Of a DNA stretch of 8,820 bases, positions 6,457 to 8,820 are shown one piece after another. Numbering within the stretch: the stretch's first letter is position 1; every line of letters starts with the position of its first letter. The translations under genes and the position numbers were made by a program. Origin of the DNA: an uncultured Candidatus Methylacidiphilales bacterium (GTDB taxonomy: Bacteria > Verrucomicrobiota > Verrucomicrobiia > Methylacidiphilales > CALFVM01); NCBI GenBank assembly GCA_937928665.1, contig CALFVM010000065.1, positions 1 to 8,820 on the forward strand. Direction: 5' to 3'. The notes under the pieces are model-generated. The model had not been told where the DNA came from and ran no database searches. It saw only the letters and a program-made list of their open reading frames with translations.

Positions 6457-7504
6457 TTTCATCCAACAAAGGAAGCACCTTTTTGATCTGCTGCACATGA
6501 TCGCGGTGGCAGACCAAAACTGCATCCGGCGTTTCCACCACCACCAGATCATTCACCCCGCACAAAGCCACCCGGCGACCTGCCGAGTAAACAATATTCC
6601 CTGATGACTCCACCACCGCCGTCTTTCCCCGCAACGTATTCCCCTTCTCATCTCGTGGCAGGTGGGTTGCCAGCGCAGTCCATGACCCGACGTCATCCCA
6701 GTCAAACGGAGCCCTGGCCGCAACCACCTTTCGCGTCTTCTCCATAATCGCGTAATCAACCGAAATCTTTGGCAGGTCCGGGAAAACCCGCTCCAAATAT
6801 CCATCACAATCCCCGACCGGAAACTCCCGCGCAAACGACGCCAGAGCCGGCTCCAGCCGCTCCAGCTCCTGCTGGAACCACGACGTCCGCCACAGAAACA
6901 TCCCCGCATTCCACTGGAACCGACCCGACTCCACATACGTCAATGCTGTCGCCCGGTCCGGCTTCTCCACAAACCGCGCCACCTCGTTAAACATCGTTCC
7001 CCCAGCACCCCGCGGCCGTTCCGCTCCCAGCTCCAGATACCCGAATGCCTCTGAGGGCGACGTCGGCGGAATCCCGATCGTGACAATCGCATCTTCTTCA
7101 CCCGCCACGGCCGCCGCATCGACGATGGCCCGTCGAAAAGCACCCGAATCATGGATGATGTGATCCGCCGGTAGCAACACGCAGATTCCTTCCGGGTCCC
7201 GCACCCGGACCAGCGCGTGCGCCAGTGCCGCCGCCGGTGCCGTATCCCGTTTTGCCGGCTCTGCCACCACCCGCACCCCCGACGCTCCCACCAGTTCCTG
7301 GATCACCGCCTCCTGGCTCCGATTGGTCAACACAGTTACACGATCTGCCGAAGTCACCCCTTCCACCCGCGCCAGCGTCTCCTCCAAAAGCGTCCGCTCC
7401 GAAAACAACCGCAGCAAATGCTTCGGCGTCATCGTTCGGCTCAACGGCCAGAACCTCTCCCCGGAACCCCCGGCCAGAACAAAAACATATAAAGAGTTAC
7501 CCAT
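6446..7504 (-). CDS. manC: Mannose-1-phosphate guanylyltransferase
   Basis: ManC makes GDP-mannose from mannose-1-phosphate and GTP in the cytoplasm, feeding mannose- and fucose-containing surface polysaccharides or glycoconjugates. The 352 residues show the nucleotidyltransferase signature VLAGGSGERFWPLSR (9-23) with the lysine of TPKHLL (27-31), EPAKRDTAPA (82-91), the metal-site LPADH (Asp114), RFVEKPD (177-183), WNAGMFLW (198-205), ISVDYAIMEK (247-256) and DWDDVGSW (268-275). There is no C-terminal cupin isomerase domain, so it is the short single-function form rather than the bifunctional one of about 470 residues. The ATG at 7504 is chosen; a GTG immediately before it (7507) is equally in frame, and neither has a good ribosome site. 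The CAP-domain gene starts inside its 3' end. Confidence 0.95.
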   Translation of the reverse strand: MGNSLYVFVLAGGSGERFWPLSRTMTPKHLLRLFSERTLLEETLARVEGVTSADRVTVLTNRSQEAVIQELVGASGVRVVAEPAKRDTAPAAALAHALVRVRDPEGICVLLPADHIIHDSGAFRRAIVDAAAVAGEEDAIVTIGIPPTSPSEAFGYLELGAERPRGAGGTMFNEVARFVEKPDRATALTYVESGRFQWNAGMFLWRTSWFQQELERLEPALASFAREFPVGDCDGYLERVFPDLPKISVDYAIMEKTRKVVAARAPFDWDDVGSWTALATHLPRDEKGNTLRGKTAVVESSGNIVYSAGRRVALCGVNDLVVVETPDAVLVCHRDHVQQIKKVLPLLDENER

Positions 7505-7507
7505 CAC

Positions 7508-7655
7508 CCAAGGTTAGCCCAAACCCATCTTCCCATGCGAACCTCAAATCACCCTTCCAATCCCCCAAGGCCCACCCAGCCTCTTACCTGGTTTTCGCCA
7601 CCTGCCGCCCCCCTGTTCGAACCGACCCGAACCTGAACCGCCGCACCTCCCCGGC
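7508..7655. other. Spacer between the sugar isomerase gene and manC
   Basis: The 148 bases are C-rich on the + strand and hold no plausible gene. They contain an 8-base palindrome GTTCGAAC at 7615-7622 and three GAACC units starting at 7619, 7629 and 7635. No hairpin followed by a T-run and no well-spaced promoter hexamers were found on the minus strand, although a manC promoter would be expected here. Confidence 0.35.
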
Positions 7656-8447
7656 TTATACCCGCCCCCACTGCTCCCGCAGCGTGGCAGCAGCCACCGG
7701 TGCTTCAGCCACGGGGTCCGACCAGTTGGCCTCCACGGACAATGCGCCCGTATAACCGCCCGCCTTCAAGACCCGAAAGGCCTCCTCAAAATTGTCACCC
7801 TCCACGCCCGGGGGCGTTCGCCGCGCACACTCCGCCACATGAACATGGGCGAGCAAATCGGTGACCTCGACCAGATCTCCAAAAGACTCCCCATTCCGCG
7901 CCATGTGGTAAAGATCGGCCAACAAACGCACGGAGCTATGTCCCACCTTGCGGACAATCTCTGCCCCTTCCTTCACCGTATGGATAAAGTTGCACTCACT
8001 CCGATTCAGCGGCTCCAGAACCAGAATGACCCCCTCCGCCTCTGCCAATGGCCCCAGCGAACGCAAAAGATTTATAAACCCGGGCAAGGCTGCCTCCGAG
8101 CTGATCCCGTCGGGCAACTGCCGCGATCCCCCACTCCCAAAAACAATCGTCCGAATCCCGCAAGCTCGCGCCCGGGCAAACGCTGTCGCTCCATAAGTCA
8201 GAACCTCCCCCTGGTTCGCCTCAGGCCCGACCGACTTGATCTGACCAGGCAGGAAACAATTGGCCGCAAGTAAAGGTAAAGCACTTTGCCGGGCCTTCTC
8301 CAGATTCGGAGCAAAAGCCTCATCACCGGCCAACGGAACCAAGAATCCCTGCACGTTGACTTCAAGAAAGTCAATCTCGCCGCCCGTTGCCAGGGCAGTC
8401 GCGTGCTCTGGCCCCAGGCACGCCCCAACGGTAAGGGTGTTCGTCAT
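7656..8447 (-). CDS. Sugar phosphate isomerase/epimerase family TIM-barrel protein
   Basis: The 263 residues fit the xylose isomerase-like TIM barrel (AP_endonuc_2 domain) shared by hydroxypyruvate isomerase, D-tagatose 3-epimerase and myo-inosose dehydratase. Likely metal ligands can be read at the ends of successive strands: Glu145 in LVLEPLN, Asp178 in LADLYHM (with His181), His203 in HVHVAE and Glu239 in SVEANW. Other barrel strands are IDFLEV (25-30) and TIVFGSGG (100-107). There is no signal peptide, so it is cytoplasmic. The substrate cannot be read from sequence. Its ATG overlaps the zwf stop as ATGA, so the two are almost certainly translated together, which favours a carbohydrate or sugar phosphate substrate. 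It is not a 6-phosphogluconolactonase, the more usual zwf partner. Confidence 0.85.
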   Translation of the reverse strand: MTNTLTVGACLGPEHATALATGGEIDFLEVNVQGFLVPLAGDEAFAPNLEKARQSALPLLAANCFLPGQIKSVGPEANQGEVLTYGATAFARARACGIRTIVFGSGGSRQLPDGISSEAALPGFINLLRSLGPLAEAEGVILVLEPLNRSECNFIHTVKEGAEIVRKVGHSSVRLLADLYHMARNGESFGDLVEVTDLLAHVHVAECARRTPPGVEGDNFEEAFRVLKAGGYTGALSVEANWSDPVAEAPVAAATLREQWGRV

Positions 8448-8820
8448 GCGTTCACATCAAAATCGACCCAAGAATTCCCATCGGCCTTCAGCATCATGTC
8501 GGCCTCGTGCGGGCCCCATGACCCCACCCGGTAGAGTGCCGGCGGGGTCGACCCCACCCCGTCCCGGATTGCATCAATGATCCGCCAGGCCTCCAACACC
8601 TCATCCGCCCGCGTGAACAGCGTGGAATCCCCCACAATCGCATCGTGGAGCAGCCGTTCATACGCTTCTGGGGAGTAGGAGCCGTATTTCGATTTATACG
8701 CAAAATCCATGTCCACACCGTCCACCTGCCGCCGACCCGGCACCTTCGCATTGAACCGGAGATGAACCCCTTCGTTCGGCTGCAGCCGGATGTGCATCCG
8801 GTTCCGGTGCAAAACCGAAT
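8444..8820 (-). CDS. zwf: Glucose-6-phosphate 1-dehydrogenase, C-terminal part, cut by the right edge
   Basis: Zwf oxidises glucose-6-phosphate to 6-phosphoglucono-lactone, making NADPH at the entry of the pentose phosphate pathway in the cytoplasm. About 125 C-terminal residues are visible and match the end of the family: MHIRLQPNEGVHLRFNAKVPG, then VDMDFAYKSKYG, then the strongly conserved SPEAYERLLHDAIVGDSTLF and TRADEVLEAWRIID. The active-site and NADP-binding regions lie outside the window. The 5' end is beyond 8820; the frame is open to the edge, so no start is assigned. A tail of about 40 residues follows the conserved helix (TPPALYRVGSWGPHEADMML...), as is usual. The TGA overlaps the start of the isomerase gene by four bases. 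Confidence 0.93.
   Translation of the reverse strand, partial: SVLHRNRMHIRLQPNEGVHLRFNAKVPGRRQVDGVDMDFAYKSKYGSYSPEAYERLLHDAIVGDSTLFTRADEVLEAWRIIDAIRDGVGSTPPALYRVGSWGPHEADMMLKADGNSWVDFDVNA

Noticed and set aside
6463..6552. Upstream extension of the CAP-domain protein
   Set aside because: The extra residues (Trp/Cys/Arg-rich) are the shifted frame of manC and would put a non-secretory sequence ahead of a clear signal peptide.
7610..7630. TTCGAAC resembling the T-loop of a tRNA
   Set aside because: The flanking five bases on each side do not pair into a T-stem, and no acceptor stem or anticodon arm can be built around it.
1..8820. Search for mobile elements, CRISPR, toxin-antitoxin or defence genes
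   Set aside because: No terminal repeats, regular repeat-spacer pattern, transposase/integrase or small paired ORFs were seen; nearly all of the window is explained by housekeeping and envelope genes.

Overview
The window is high-GC bacterial chromosome, densely packed with housekeeping genes and with no mobile element, RNA gene, CRISPR array or defence locus that I can see. An LL-diaminopimelate aminotransferase (DapL) whose N-terminus is of the Chlamydiae/Verrucomicrobia kind, a malate dehydrogenase of the cytosolic-like bacterial class, and a gram-negative-style cell-wall gene set suggest a Verrucomicrobiota member, perhaps Opitutae. That placement is inference from protein style, not from a marker gene.

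Layout. Positions 1-3601 hold a leftward run: panC (pantothenate synthetase), a secreted LysM-bearing N-acetylmuramoyl-L-alanine amidase, murI (glutamate racemase), and the first 49 codons of a membrane protein resembling a GT-C (ArnT/PMT-like) glycosyltransferase that leaves the left edge. The first three overlap each other and look like one transcription unit. From 3628 to 5981 two genes run rightward: dapL and mdh. They end 13 bases from a leftward gene pair, manC (mannose-1-phosphate guanylyltransferase) followed by a secreted CAP/SCP-domain protein whose start lies inside manC. After a 148-151-base spacer, two more leftward genes follow: a sugar isomerase/epimerase-type TIM-barrel protein and, joined to it by an ATGA overlap, the 3' end of zwf (glucose-6-phosphate dehydrogenase), which enters from the right edge.

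Functionally, DapL and MurI supply the meso-diaminopimelate precursor and D-glutamate for peptidoglycan, the amidase cleaves peptidoglycan, and ManC makes GDP-mannose for surface glycans. PanC serves coenzyme A synthesis, and Mdh and Zwf central metabolism. The whole + strand is C-rich over G, in genes of both orientations, so leftward genes are G-ending and rightward genes strongly C-ending in codon use. This produces long spurious antisense reading frames opposite dapL and mdh.

I found no convincing previously undescribed system. The points most worth a second look are the very tight panC/dapL divergent junction with a promoter candidate inside panC, the shortened C-terminal segment of PanC, the unusually long Pro/Thr-rich parts of the amidase, and the coupling of zwf to an unassigned sugar isomerase.
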